From: an uncultured Clostridia bacterium
GTDB lineage: Bacteria > Bacillota > Clostridia > Oscillospirales > Acutalibacteraceae
Length of the DNA stretch: 26,956 bases
NCBI GenBank assembly: GCA_937880805.1
Contig: CALGRR010000008.1
Coordinates: 1 to 26,956, forward strand
Direction: 5' to 3'
Translations under genes and position numbers: made by a program
Shown here: piece after piece, positions 1 to 7,268 of the stretch
How positions within the stretch are numbered: the stretch's first letter is position 1
How the letters are laid out: every line of letters begins with the position of its first letter
The notes under the pieces: model-generated
What the model saw: only the letters and a program-made list of their open reading frames with translations
Database searches by the model: none
Told to the model about the DNA's origin: nothing

Positions 1-35
1 AACGCTTCCGTGTGTTTCAAACAAGAGCAGAAAAC

Positions 36-56
36 AAGCCAAGCAGTGCTTGGCTC
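36..56 (-). terminator. Intrinsic terminator after the secreted Thr-rich protein gene
   Basis: Read on the minus strand, an 8-bp inverted repeat (GCCAAGCA-CT-GCTTGGC type) is followed by TTGTTTTC. It lies about 60 bases beyond the stop codon of the gene at 119-1111. Apart from this hairpin I see nothing else in bases 1-118. Confidence 0.6.
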
Positions 57-118
57 GTTAGTTTGGGAGTATCTTGTTTCAGGGGTTATTTCTTATCTGT
101 CATCCGTAAAGAACTTGC

Positions 119-1111
119 CTAATTATCTTTTTCTTCTCCCGTCTTTTCGGAATCTTTCTTTTTGGCACCCGCTGCACCCCACGCCGCAACGGCAACAAAT
201 GCAACCGCACCTATTATACCTGCTATCTTCTTATATCTGCTGCCGACAGATATATTGATTTTAGTGTTTTGCTCTGTTTCCGCTGAGGACTCCTGCCTTG
301 TTGTTAAAGAGTCTGTTACCGTAACAAGCACCGTTACAACAACCTGCGAAATTATAACCTCTTTTTCATACACATAAACCGTTTGGTTTTGTGTTTCTTT
401 TTTCGTTTTTGTTTCCGAACGGGTTGTTTTTTCTGCCTTGGTTGTGGTTTTCTTTTTTGTTGTTGTTACTTTGGTCGTTCTCTCTGTTGTTGTTTTCTTG
501 GGCTTGGTTGTTTTGGGCGGCTTTGTTGTAAGCAAATCGGGGTTATAGGCGGGGTCTGAATTATCCGATTCGGGATCAATATACATTTCAGTTGTTTCCG
601 TATAGCTGTCATTTACAAGCACAAATGTATAAATATTTGAAGGAACTCCCTGAAAATCAATAAATCTGACACTGCATAATGTTTCTTTCGGGATTCCGTA
701 TTTCATTCCGATTCTTACTTCGCAGGTGCCGCCGTTGTTTTCATCTATATACATTGCACCGCTGACTTCGTATTTATCAATATCGGCATTATAGGGGCTG
801 TTTGCCATAGTCAGTACATATGACGGAGAATTTTCAACAGAAAGAGATATGCCCGCCAATGTGTTGCCCTGCTCAAGTTCGGGGTCAAGAAAAGTAAAAC
901 AAAGATATACTGCATATTCCTCGGGTGCGAATTTAACCTTGAATGCTCCGAAATTCACCGAGCTGTTGCTTTCGCCGCTGAAAAGCTTATAAGCGGTTGC
1001 TCCGTCCCACTCGGTGCCCTGATTGTTGCCGTCTATATTAACACCGAATGCCGTATAGCACGAAACGAATATTAAAATTGCAGAAAGTGCAAATACGATA
1101 ATCCTTTTCAT
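119..1111 (-). CDS. Secreted, membrane-anchored protein with CBM9-like N-terminal region and Thr/Lys-rich linker
   Basis: 330 residues, function not recognised. Residues 1-23 form a signal peptide (MKR, hydrophobic core, then AFG). Residues 24-180 look like a beta-rich extracellular domain; the opening NIDGNNQGTEWDGA resembles the start of family-9-like carbohydrate-binding or DOMON-type domains, but this is inference. Residues 195-240 are a low-complexity linker of Thr and Lys. A beta-prone stretch with many Val residues follows (245-268). Residues 296-316 are a hydrophobic, Ala-rich membrane segment, followed by a charged KKKDSEKTGEEKDN tail, so the protein probably has its C-terminus in the cytoplasm. 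There is no LPXTG motif. The ATG at 1111 is preceded by GGAGCAGG at good spacing, and a consensus-like promoter lies at 1141-1169. It is transcribed divergently from the GH43-like gene. A surface glycan-sensing or binding role is plausible but unproven. Confidence 0.75.
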   Translation of the reverse strand: MKRIIVFALSAILIFVSCYTAFGVNIDGNNQGTEWDGATAYKLFSGESNSSVNFGAFKVKFAPEEYAVYLCFTFLDPELEQGNTLAGISLSVENSPSYVLTMANSPYNADIDKYEVSGAMYIDENNGGTCEVRIGMKYGIPKETLCSVRFIDFQGVPSNIYTFVLVNDSYTETTEMYIDPESDNSDPAYNPDLLTTKPPKTTKPKKTTTERTTKVTTTKKKTTTKAEKTTRSETKTKKETQNQTVYVYEKEVIISQVVVTVLVTVTDSLTTRQESSAETEQNTKINISVGSRYKKIAGIIGAVAFVAVAAWGAAGAKKKDSEKTGEEKDN

Positions 1112-1140
1112 AAACCTGCTCCGTTGTTGATTTTTGTGGA

Positions 1141-1169
1141 ATTATAGCATAAAAGCATTTTGTGTGCAA
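1141..1169 (-). promoter_or_regulatory. Sigma-A promoter for the secreted Thr-rich protein gene
   Basis: On the minus strand TTGCAC (1169-1164), a 17-bp spacer and TATAAT (1146-1141) lie 30 bases upstream of the start codon. Strong match, exact spacing. Confidence 0.7.
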
Positions 1170-1205
1170 CATTTTGCGACCAAATGCCACATAAATTTAC
1201 AAAAC

Positions 1206-1234
1206 TTGACACCAATGCAATCGGATAGTAATAT
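1206..1234 (+). promoter_or_regulatory. Sigma-A promoter for the GH43-like gene
   Basis: TTGACA (1206-1211), 17-bp spacer, TAATAT (1229-1234). It is back to back with the divergent promoter at 1141-1169, so one regulator could act on both. I see no clear operator between them. Confidence 0.75.
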
Positions 1235-1267
1235 ATAAATGTTATTAATATAAAAGGAGCATTTGTT

Positions 1268-2197
1268 ATGGCATATCTTTTTGCTCATTTCAAAGAAAAA
1301 ATCACACCCGACGGCGAGCAGGTTTATTTTGCACTCAGCAAAGACGGCTTTAACTGGAAGCAAGTCAACGGCGGTGAGCCCGTTCTGACAAGCACAATCG
1401 GCGAAAAGGGCTGCCGTGACATTGAGGTTCTTCGCCTTAAAACGGGCGGTTTCGTTATTCTCACAACCGACCTTTCAATCGCTTACAGAATGGATGAAAA
1501 TTATCAGGTGAACTGGAAAGAGGTTAATTCAACGGGAAGCAAGTGCCTTTGTATGTGGAAATCCGATGACCTTATAAATTTTTCTGAACAAAAAAGAATA
1601 TATTTCGGCAGGGACGATTTCGGCTGCCTTTGGGCACCCGAAACAATCTATGACGAAATCAATGATGAATATATGATTCATTGGGGTTCAACCGTTAAGG
1701 AAGACAACTACTCCCATATGTCAATTTACTGCTGCACAACAAAGGATTTTGAAACTTTTTCAGAACCTGAGCTTTTCTTCACAAAGGATAACGAAATCCT
1801 TGACACTCATATAAGAAAATTCGGCGATACATATCATATGTTTTATAAAAATGCCGAGCACCCCGCAATGAATATGCACGCAACATCAAAGAATCTTTAC
1901 GGTCCCTACGAGCACGATAAGGCTTTTGAGGATTATATGGCAACCTTTGAAAAGCCGGGCTCATATGAGGGGGCAACAACACTTGTTCTTCCCGACGGAC
2001 GCTGGTGTCTGATGCTTGATTTCTTCGGATGCGAAAAACCAAAGATGGGCTATGTTCCGTTTGTTTCAAAAGAACCCGGTGACAGCAATTTTTCAAGAGC
2101 AACCGAGGAATTCTCATTCCCCTACGGCTTCAAGCACGGCGGTGTTATTGAAATAACCGATGAGGAATATGATAAAATTGAAAAGCATTATAACTGA
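1268..2197 (+). CDS. GH43-family-like glycoside hydrolase (five-bladed beta-propeller)
   Basis: 309 residues with no signal peptide, so cytoplasmic. The fold family is recognisable from repeated propeller-type strands and from GDTYHMFYK, DGRWCLML and LWAPETIYD (the last resembles the usual WAPE motif of GH43). Likely catalytic acids by position are Asp51 in GCRDIE (usually RDP in relatives, so Pro is replaced by Ile), Asp179 in ILDTHI and Glu234 in YEGAT. Family members cleave arabinofuranosyl or xylosyl linkages; the exact substrate cannot be read from sequence. Start: ATG at 1268 with AAAGGAG eight bases upstream. It is a single-gene unit with its own promoter (1206-1234) and terminator (2201-2231), facing the metallophosphoesterase gene. 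Arabinosidase activity would fit the GH127 gene nearby. Confidence 0.8.
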   Translation: MAYLFAHFKEKITPDGEQVYFALSKDGFNWKQVNGGEPVLTSTIGEKGCRDIEVLRLKTGGFVILTTDLSIAYRMDENYQVNWKEVNSTGSKCLCMWKSDDLINFSEQKRIYFGRDDFGCLWAPETIYDEINDEYMIHWGSTVKEDNYSHMSIYCCTTKDFETFSEPELFFTKDNEILDTHIRKFGDTYHMFYKNAEHPAMNMHATSKNLYGPYEHDKAFEDYMATFEKPGSYEGATTLVLPDGRWCLMLDFFGCEKPKMGYVPFVSKEPGDSNFSRATEEFSFPYGFKHGGVIEITDEEYDKIEKHYN

Positions 2198-2240
2198 AAA
2201 AAGCACTCTGCCCGAGGTGAGCAGAGTGCTTGAATTTTTA
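2198..2240. terminator. Bidirectional terminator between convergent genes
   Basis: A perfect 11-bp inverted repeat (2201-2211 with 2221-2231, 9-base loop). It has T-rich flanks on both strands: GAATTTTTA on plus and TTTTTTC on minus. It sits between the stop codons of the GH43-like gene and the 568-residue metallophosphoesterase and probably serves both. Confidence 0.85.
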
Positions 2241-3947
2241 TCAGAATATTTTAATGAGGATTTTGAACATATTACCGATATAGGTAACTATAAGCTTTGC
2301 AATGTCACTTATTCTTGCAAAGATATTTGCGGCTGCAACATCGCTGCCGGTTACTCCGTAGCCGGGAATTGTGCCGTTGTTATCGGGAACACCGTCATCA
2401 TCAAGAATGAATTCATAAAGGATGGGTGAAAGAAGAGCAACAAGGAAATATTCTATTGCACTTACTCCGCCAAAAACGGCTGTGCAAAGCTTTGTTATTC
2501 CTTCTGCAATTCCGTTATCAATTCCGAGCTTTTCAAGGAGGTAGTTTGCCGCACCGAGAAGAGTTTCATCGGCAATAGCCGCAAGGTCATCACGGAGAAG
2601 AAGAGCAACTGCTCTGAGGAAAATTGTTACTTCCTTGCTGTCAAGCGGATAATTTTCTTCGCCCTCATAGTGAGCCGCAACAAGCTCGGTTGCAACATCC
2701 CATATGTTTTCATAATCGCTGTCGGGAATATCAATATTATAGCCCTTTGCGAGCTCCTGAATTCCACCCTCACCATAGAGGGGGTCTTCAAGAATTTTGT
2801 TAAGACCGCCGACAGCTGTGTTCACAAGATTATAGAAAGGCTCGCCCTCTTCAATTCCTATTGCTTCCATTTTGAGGTCGCGTCCGAGACGGTACTGAAT
2901 GCCGCACTTGAGATATTCTTTGGCATATACCGAATTGAAGTTTTCGTTCATAAGAGCAATATGCTCTTCGGTATAGCCCGAAACGGTTGAAGTGAGAGCA
3001 TCAACATCAATCTTTTCTATAGCTTTTGCCTCATACTTGAATTCTTCATCGCTCGCTGTGAACATTCTGTATTCTGCAGGGTACATAGTGAGAGATGTTG
3101 TTGCAAAATCATAGATTTTATTGCCGAGCGTGCTTGTGTAAACTGCGGCATCGCTGCAATGCTCATGGCCCGTAAACACGAGCTTTATGCCTGCGTTTGC
3201 AAATTTATTTGCAGTTGAAATATGATTCCTTATGATAAAATTCTTGCTGAGTATTCTCTGCATAGGAAGATGATCAAGAAGGTTATGGTGCATCATAAGA
3301 ATGGGATATTTGCCGTCTGCATAAGCTTTTTCGGCTTCTGCACAAACCCAGTTCACCTTATCCTTTGTCATACCGTCGGCGGTTGACTTTGTAGGGTCGC
3401 AGCTGTCAAGAGCAATGAGGCGGTAATCACCGGGAAGATTTGCGGTGTATGAGCAGGTGCTTTCATCAACAAAAAGAGCCTCATCATATCCGAATTCCCA
3501 ATAAATCTCTTTAAAGTCCTTATATGTCACATCATTCTCGCCTGCACCGTTATCGTGGTTGCCGTTGATAACATAAACGGGCTTGCCGGTTTCTGCCTCA
3601 AAATTTCTTAATTTCTCGGCAACATCAAGATGCTGCTGACGGATTACTCTGCCGTCATTTGCAAGGTCGCCTGAAATAAGAACAAATTTGCAATCTGCAT
3701 CCTCAGCACACTGGCGAAGAAATTCATCAATAATAAATCCGCTTTCATTTTCCATAGCTGCTCTGCGGTTTGCATTCCACATAACGGGCTCATAGGGAAT
3801 TTCAACTTCAAGCTCTTCAAGAGGTTCAACATAATGAAGGTCGGATGCAACGGCAAATTTAACTGTTTCATCCTCCTGTGCAAAGCCAACGCTTGCACAA
3901 GTGAAAACAAGAACTGCCGCAAGAACAACGCTTATAATCTTTTTCAT
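2241..3947 (-). CDS. Secreted calcineurin-like metallophosphoesterase
   Basis: 568 residues. Residues 1-23 form a signal peptide ending at GFAQ, so the protein is exported. All hallmark metallophosphoesterase motifs are present: Asp36 and His38 in ASDLHY, Asp94 in SGDLANDG, Asn130/His131/Asp132 in NGNHD, His220 in MMHHN, and His261/His263 in TGHEH. This is a binuclear-metal phosphoesterase fold. The substrate could be a phosphomonoester, a phosphodiester or a nucleotide and cannot be read from the sequence. Residues from about 300 onward form an extra alpha-helical C-terminal region. The very C-terminus is hydrophobic (IAKLIVTYIGNMFKILIKIF), perhaps membrane-associated. Start: ATG at 3947, preceded by AAAGGAGA. 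It has its own promoter (3977-4005) although it lies just downstream of a second, shorter paralogue; the two probably arose by duplication. Confidence 0.85.
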   Translation of the reverse strand: MKKIISVVLAAVLVFTCASVGFAQEDETVKFAVASDLHYVEPLEELEVEIPYEPVMWNANRRAAMENESGFIIDEFLRQCAEDADCKFVLISGDLANDGRVIRQQHLDVAEKLRNFEAETGKPVYVINGNHDNGAGENDVTYKDFKEIYWEFGYDEALFVDESTCSYTANLPGDYRLIALDSCDPTKSTADGMTKDKVNWVCAEAEKAYADGKYPILMMHHNLLDHLPMQRILSKNFIIRNHISTANKFANAGIKLVFTGHEHCSDAAVYTSTLGNKIYDFATTSLTMYPAEYRMFTASDEEFKYEAKAIEKIDVDALTSTVSGYTEEHIALMNENFNSVYAKEYLKCGIQYRLGRDLKMEAIGIEEGEPFYNLVNTAVGGLNKILEDPLYGEGGIQELAKGYNIDIPDSDYENIWDVATELVAAHYEGEENYPLDSKEVTIFLRAVALLLRDDLAAIADETLLGAANYLLEKLGIDNGIAEGITKLCTAVFGGVSAIEYFLVALLSPILYEFILDDDGVPDNNGTIPGYGVTGSDVAAANIFARISDIAKLIVTYIGNMFKILIKIF

Positions 3948-3976
3948 ACATTATCTCCTTTGGTTTTATGCTGAAA

Positions 3977-4005
3977 ATTTTAACAAATAAAATCGGCAAT
4001 GTCAA
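3977..4005 (-). promoter_or_regulatory. Sigma-A promoter of the secreted metallophosphoesterase, overlapping the upstream stop codon
   Basis: On the minus strand TTGACA (4005-4000), 17-bp spacer, TAAAAT (3982-3977). The TGA inside the -35 box is the stop codon of the upstream metallophosphoesterase gene (4004-4002). No terminator separates the genes, so read-through from the upstream operon may add to expression. Confidence 0.7.
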
Positions 4006-5327
4006 CAGATTTTCAAGTCTGTATTGTTATCGGACCAGCCCTTGCTGTTGCCGATTGTTCCCAGAAGCATTCCGGTAAGATTGACCTTAACACCGTTTTT
4101 TGAAAGCTTGGGCTCAATCTTCCTGATTATAAAACCGAATCTTTTCAGCACTCTTGCTACGGCATCATACTGCGGAGTGCCTTCAACATAGGGCATATCG
4201 CCCGCAAAAATCTTAACGCCCAAATCTGCCGCAAAATCAATAAACTTTTCTTTTTTGATTGATTTGTCAACCTTTATCCACAGCAGCCTTCCGAGCCCGC
4301 CGAGGGTTATGGTGTTGAGAAGCTTTTTGCCGCATTTTTTCAGAAGTTTAGCAATTCCTTTGCCGCCGTTCAATGCTCCGTTTATTCGGTTTGTTATTGA
4401 ATATTTAAACTGATTATCAAAATACTCCTGCGTTGTCAAGTCGCCTGTGTCTGCACCGCACTCGTGAACATCGATGCTTTCAACGTGAAGGCTATCGCCG
4501 TCAATTTCGATTTTTCTGTATTTTGCGGGGCTTCCCACAAGGCAGGAGGTACAAATATCAATAAGCTTGTTTCCGTTTTCCGAAACAAATTCGTTGATGC
4601 TCTGAATATGCATATGCCCCGTAAGCACAAGCTTAACTCCGTTATCCGCAAGCACGGATGCTGTTCTTCTCCAATTTTTAAGCTTTGCATCACCTACAAG
4701 GTCAAATACGGGAACAGACGGTATCACGGGATAATGGCACATCGCAATAACACTGCAGCCATCTTTTTTTGCTGTGTCAAGCTGTGCTTTAATCCACGCT
4801 TCAAGCCTTTCATCAACGGTTCCCTTGGGGCTTCCGTCGGCATCGCAGTTTATTGCAAGCAAGCGGATTCCCTTTTCAATTTCAACAATATATGAAAGAG
4901 TCTGCTCATCAACCGCAAGTGCCTCGGAATAGCCGAAATCATTATAAATATTCCGGAGCTCTTTAAAAGGCGTGCCCTCAACATCAATTCTTTCATCGTT
5001 AACAAAAGCACGGGAATATTCATTATAATCGTGGCCTGCGGTTAAAACATAAACTCTTTTGCCCGATTTCTTGAGCTTATACAGTTCTTTCACAAAGCTT
5101 TTATGGCTTTCGATTTCTCCGTTTTTGGAAAGGTCGCCCGGAATTAAAACGAGCTCTGTTTCCTTATCTTCGGAAATGCGTTCAAAAACAGCCTTGACTA
5201 TATCGCTGCTTTCCGCCATAAAATACTGCTCTCTCTGCATATATTCCTCAAAGGCTTTTCCGCTTGCACCGAGTGAAGGCTCAAAATAATGGGTATCCGT
5301 TACCAAATAAAAATTCAAAGCATTCAA
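4002..5327 (-). CDS. Cytoplasmic metallophosphoesterase paralogue with altered GNHD motif
   Basis: 441 residues, no signal peptide. Motifs are Asp11 and His13 in VTDTHY, Asp65 in PGDLSKNG, His99/Asp100 in TAGHDYN, His198 in MCHYP, and His238/His240 in TGHMH. The usual Asn of GNHD, a metal ligand in this family, aligns with Gly98, so the second metal site may be altered. It is a paralogue of the secreted neighbour: both share the FGY(D/S)EAL(F/A)VDE stretch and the same motif order. It is the last gene of an operon with the GH38-like and GH127 genes; GH127 ends only 6 bases upstream. The start is uncertain and non-ATG. TTG at 5327 touches AAGAAG directly, while TTG at 5318 (residue 4) has better spacing of 9 bases. 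A phosphatase in a sugar-breakdown operon might act on a phosphorylated sugar, but this is inference. Confidence 0.8.
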   Translation of the reverse strand: MNALNFYLVTDTHYFEPSLGASGKAFEEYMQREQYFMAESSDIVKAVFERISEDKETELVLIPGDLSKNGEIESHKSFVKELYKLKKSGKRVYVLTAGHDYNEYSRAFVNDERIDVEGTPFKELRNIYNDFGYSEALAVDEQTLSYIVEIEKGIRLLAINCDADGSPKGTVDERLEAWIKAQLDTAKKDGCSVIAMCHYPVIPSVPVFDLVGDAKLKNWRRTASVLADNGVKLVLTGHMHIQSINEFVSENGNKLIDICTSCLVGSPAKYRKIEIDGDSLHVESIDVHECGADTGDLTTQEYFDNQFKYSITNRINGALNGGKGIAKLLKKCGKKLLNTITLGGLGRLLWIKVDKSIKKEKFIDFAADLGVKIFAGDMPYVEGTPQYDAVARVLKRFGFIIRKIEPKLSKNGVKVNLTGMLLGTIGNSKGWSDNNTDLKIC

Positions 5328-5333
5328 CTTCTT

Positions 5334-7256
5334 TCATTCTTTTCTCAGATAAACGCTCATTTCGTTTTCTCCACGGTTTCCCCAGCGGTAATACGGAATG
5401 AGCTTTATTCTTGTTTTTTCTTTCTGAGGCTCGCTCCATTCTTCATAGAGCAAATCGCTCTCTTTTTCTCTGAAGCCGTTTGCGATAATGCAGTCACCTC
5501 TGCATTCAAAATCAGGATTTGCGGCAATTTTCAGCATCTGCAGATTTCTGCCGTTATCAACTTCCTCTGCACAGTAAACGAACGGACCCTTTGTTACAGC
5601 AATTTTATCGGTATTTGCTCTTACTCTGTTGGAGCATTTTATCATTTTGGGCTTCATTTCAAAATTCAGCTGAATCTCTGTTTCTTCGGAAATGCTTATA
5701 TATGCATAACCGTCTTTAACCCAAAAAGCTTTGTTATAATCAAATTCTCCGCCCCATTTCGGAAGCCTGAGTGCAAAAACAAAATCCCTTTTGGGTGTTA
5801 TTTTTATTCTCGCCCTTCCGTCTTGCGGATAGGTTGAAGTTATTTCAATATCGGCTTTATCGGTTTTTATTTCCGCACCGATATACTGATGAAGAAACAA
5901 GGTGCTTTCATTTTCGGTGAAGCAGTATTCCCCCACCGACGAAATAAGCCTTGCAAGATTTGGCGGGCAGCACGCACAGCCGAACCATTTCTGTCTCACG
6001 GGCTTTATATGGCGTTTTCTTGAATCCTTATGCGATGCTTCAGGAAGCACTTCAAGCGGATTAACATAGAAAAAGCTTTTGCCGTCCTCCGCCATTCCCG
6101 CAAGAACGGTGTTATATAATGCTCTTTCCGCCGCATCTGCAATATCCGCATCGGGTGCAATTTCAAGCATTCTTCTCGCAAAGAAAACAAATCCTATTGA
6201 AGCACAGGTTTCGCTGTAGGCAAGGTCATTCGGCAAATCATAATCAAACGAAAAAGCTTCACCGTCAACCGTTGCACCGATTCCGCCCGTTATATACATC
6301 TTTCTGTTAATTATGTTATCCGAAAGCTTACGGCAGGCGGTATAGAGTTCATCATCTTCAAAGCGTTTTGCAACATCCGCCATTCCGCTGTAAAGATAAA
6401 CTCCCCTTACCGCGTGACCAACCGCCTCGTGCTGATGCCTCGGCTCACGGTGCGCCTGGTTATAGTGGTAATTATCATAAACCGTTTGTTTGCCCAGAAC
6501 AATATCGTAATAATACGGCTTTCTGCCTCTTTCGTTAATAAAGAACGCAGCCGTATCAAGATATTTTTGATTTTCCGTTACATCATAAAGCTTAACAAGT
6601 GCCATCTCGGCAATCTCGTGCCCGGGATAGCCTTTGATTTTATCCTCGCCGAAGGTTTCACAAACAAGGTCGGCAAAACGGCAGGCGGCATCAAGCAGCT
6701 TTCGCTTACCTGTTGCATTGTAATAGCTCACCGCCGCCTCGGCAAGATGCCCGAAGCAATAAAGCTCGTGAAAATCTTTGAGATTTTCAAAAATATTTTC
6801 ACGGTTATTTATGATATACAAGGTATCGAGATAGCCGTTTTCAAGCTGCGCTTTGCAAACAAGGTCAATAACCTTATCAGCCTTTTCTTCAAGCTCTTTA
6901 TCGGGTTTATTCAGCAGAGAAAATCCGACTGCCTCAAGCCATTTATAAACGTCACTGTCCTGAAACACCCAGCCGTGAAATGCATTTTCTTCTGCATTCT
7001 CATCGGAATAATGCCATTTATCGGTTGGATACACAGGAAGGCTGCCGCCGCTTTTTATTGTTTCGGCAGCTTTCCCCGCCTTGATAAAATTTTCTATGGC
7101 ATAGCTTTTCTCTGCACCCTCTATTCTGTCGTGCAAAGCTTCACACTGATAAGGAATAACCTCACGCCTTACAAGCTCAATTTTTTCATTCCAGAACGGG
7201 TCATTAACCTTTATTCTTTTTGAATCTATATGTTTTGAAAATTCACTGCTTTTCAT
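5334..7256 (-). CDS. GH127 beta-L-arabinofuranosidase
   Basis: 640 residues, the usual size for GH127 (formerly DUF1680), with an (alpha/alpha)6 barrel followed by beta-sandwich domains. No signal peptide, so cytoplasmic. The metal and catalytic residues known from the Bifidobacterium enzyme HypBA1 are all visible: Glu349 and Cys351 in YSETCASIG, and Cys429-Cys430 in CACCPPN. One of that Cys pair is the nucleophile and both belong to the zinc site. Glu333 in DGEAF is the likely acid/base. The family removes terminal beta-L-arabinofuranose, for example from hydroxyproline-linked arabino-oligosaccharides of plant cell walls. Start: ATG at 7256 with CGGAG upstream. It is 12 bases downstream of the GH38-like gene and 6 bases upstream of a metallophosphoesterase gene, so the three are almost certainly cotranscribed. 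This is the clearest substrate clue in the window. Confidence 0.92.
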   Translation of the reverse strand: MKSSEFSKHIDSKRIKVNDPFWNEKIELVRREVIPYQCEALHDRIEGAEKSYAIENFIKAGKAAETIKSGGSLPVYPTDKWHYSDENAEENAFHGWVFQDSDVYKWLEAVGFSLLNKPDKELEEKADKVIDLVCKAQLENGYLDTLYIINNRENIFENLKDFHELYCFGHLAEAAVSYYNATGKRKLLDAACRFADLVCETFGEDKIKGYPGHEIAEMALVKLYDVTENQKYLDTAAFFINERGRKPYYYDIVLGKQTVYDNYHYNQAHREPRHQHEAVGHAVRGVYLYSGMADVAKRFEDDELYTACRKLSDNIINRKMYITGGIGATVDGEAFSFDYDLPNDLAYSETCASIGFVFFARRMLEIAPDADIADAAERALYNTVLAGMAEDGKSFFYVNPLEVLPEASHKDSRKRHIKPVRQKWFGCACCPPNLARLISSVGEYCFTENESTLFLHQYIGAEIKTDKADIEITSTYPQDGRARIKITPKRDFVFALRLPKWGGEFDYNKAFWVKDGYAYISISEETEIQLNFEMKPKMIKCSNRVRANTDKIAVTKGPFVYCAEEVDNGRNLQMLKIAANPDFECRGDCIIANGFREKESDLLYEEWSEPQKEKTRIKLIPYYRWGNRGENEMSVYLRKE

Positions 7257-7268
7257 AAAAGCTCCGCA

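Noticed and set aside
2196..2429. Short plus-strand frame after the GH43-like gene
   Set aside because: It runs over the bidirectional terminator and the 3' end of the opposing metallophosphoesterase gene.
6414..7223. 269-codon plus-strand frame opposite GH127
   Set aside because: Shadow of GH127, whose catalytic motifs are on the minus strand; no start signals.
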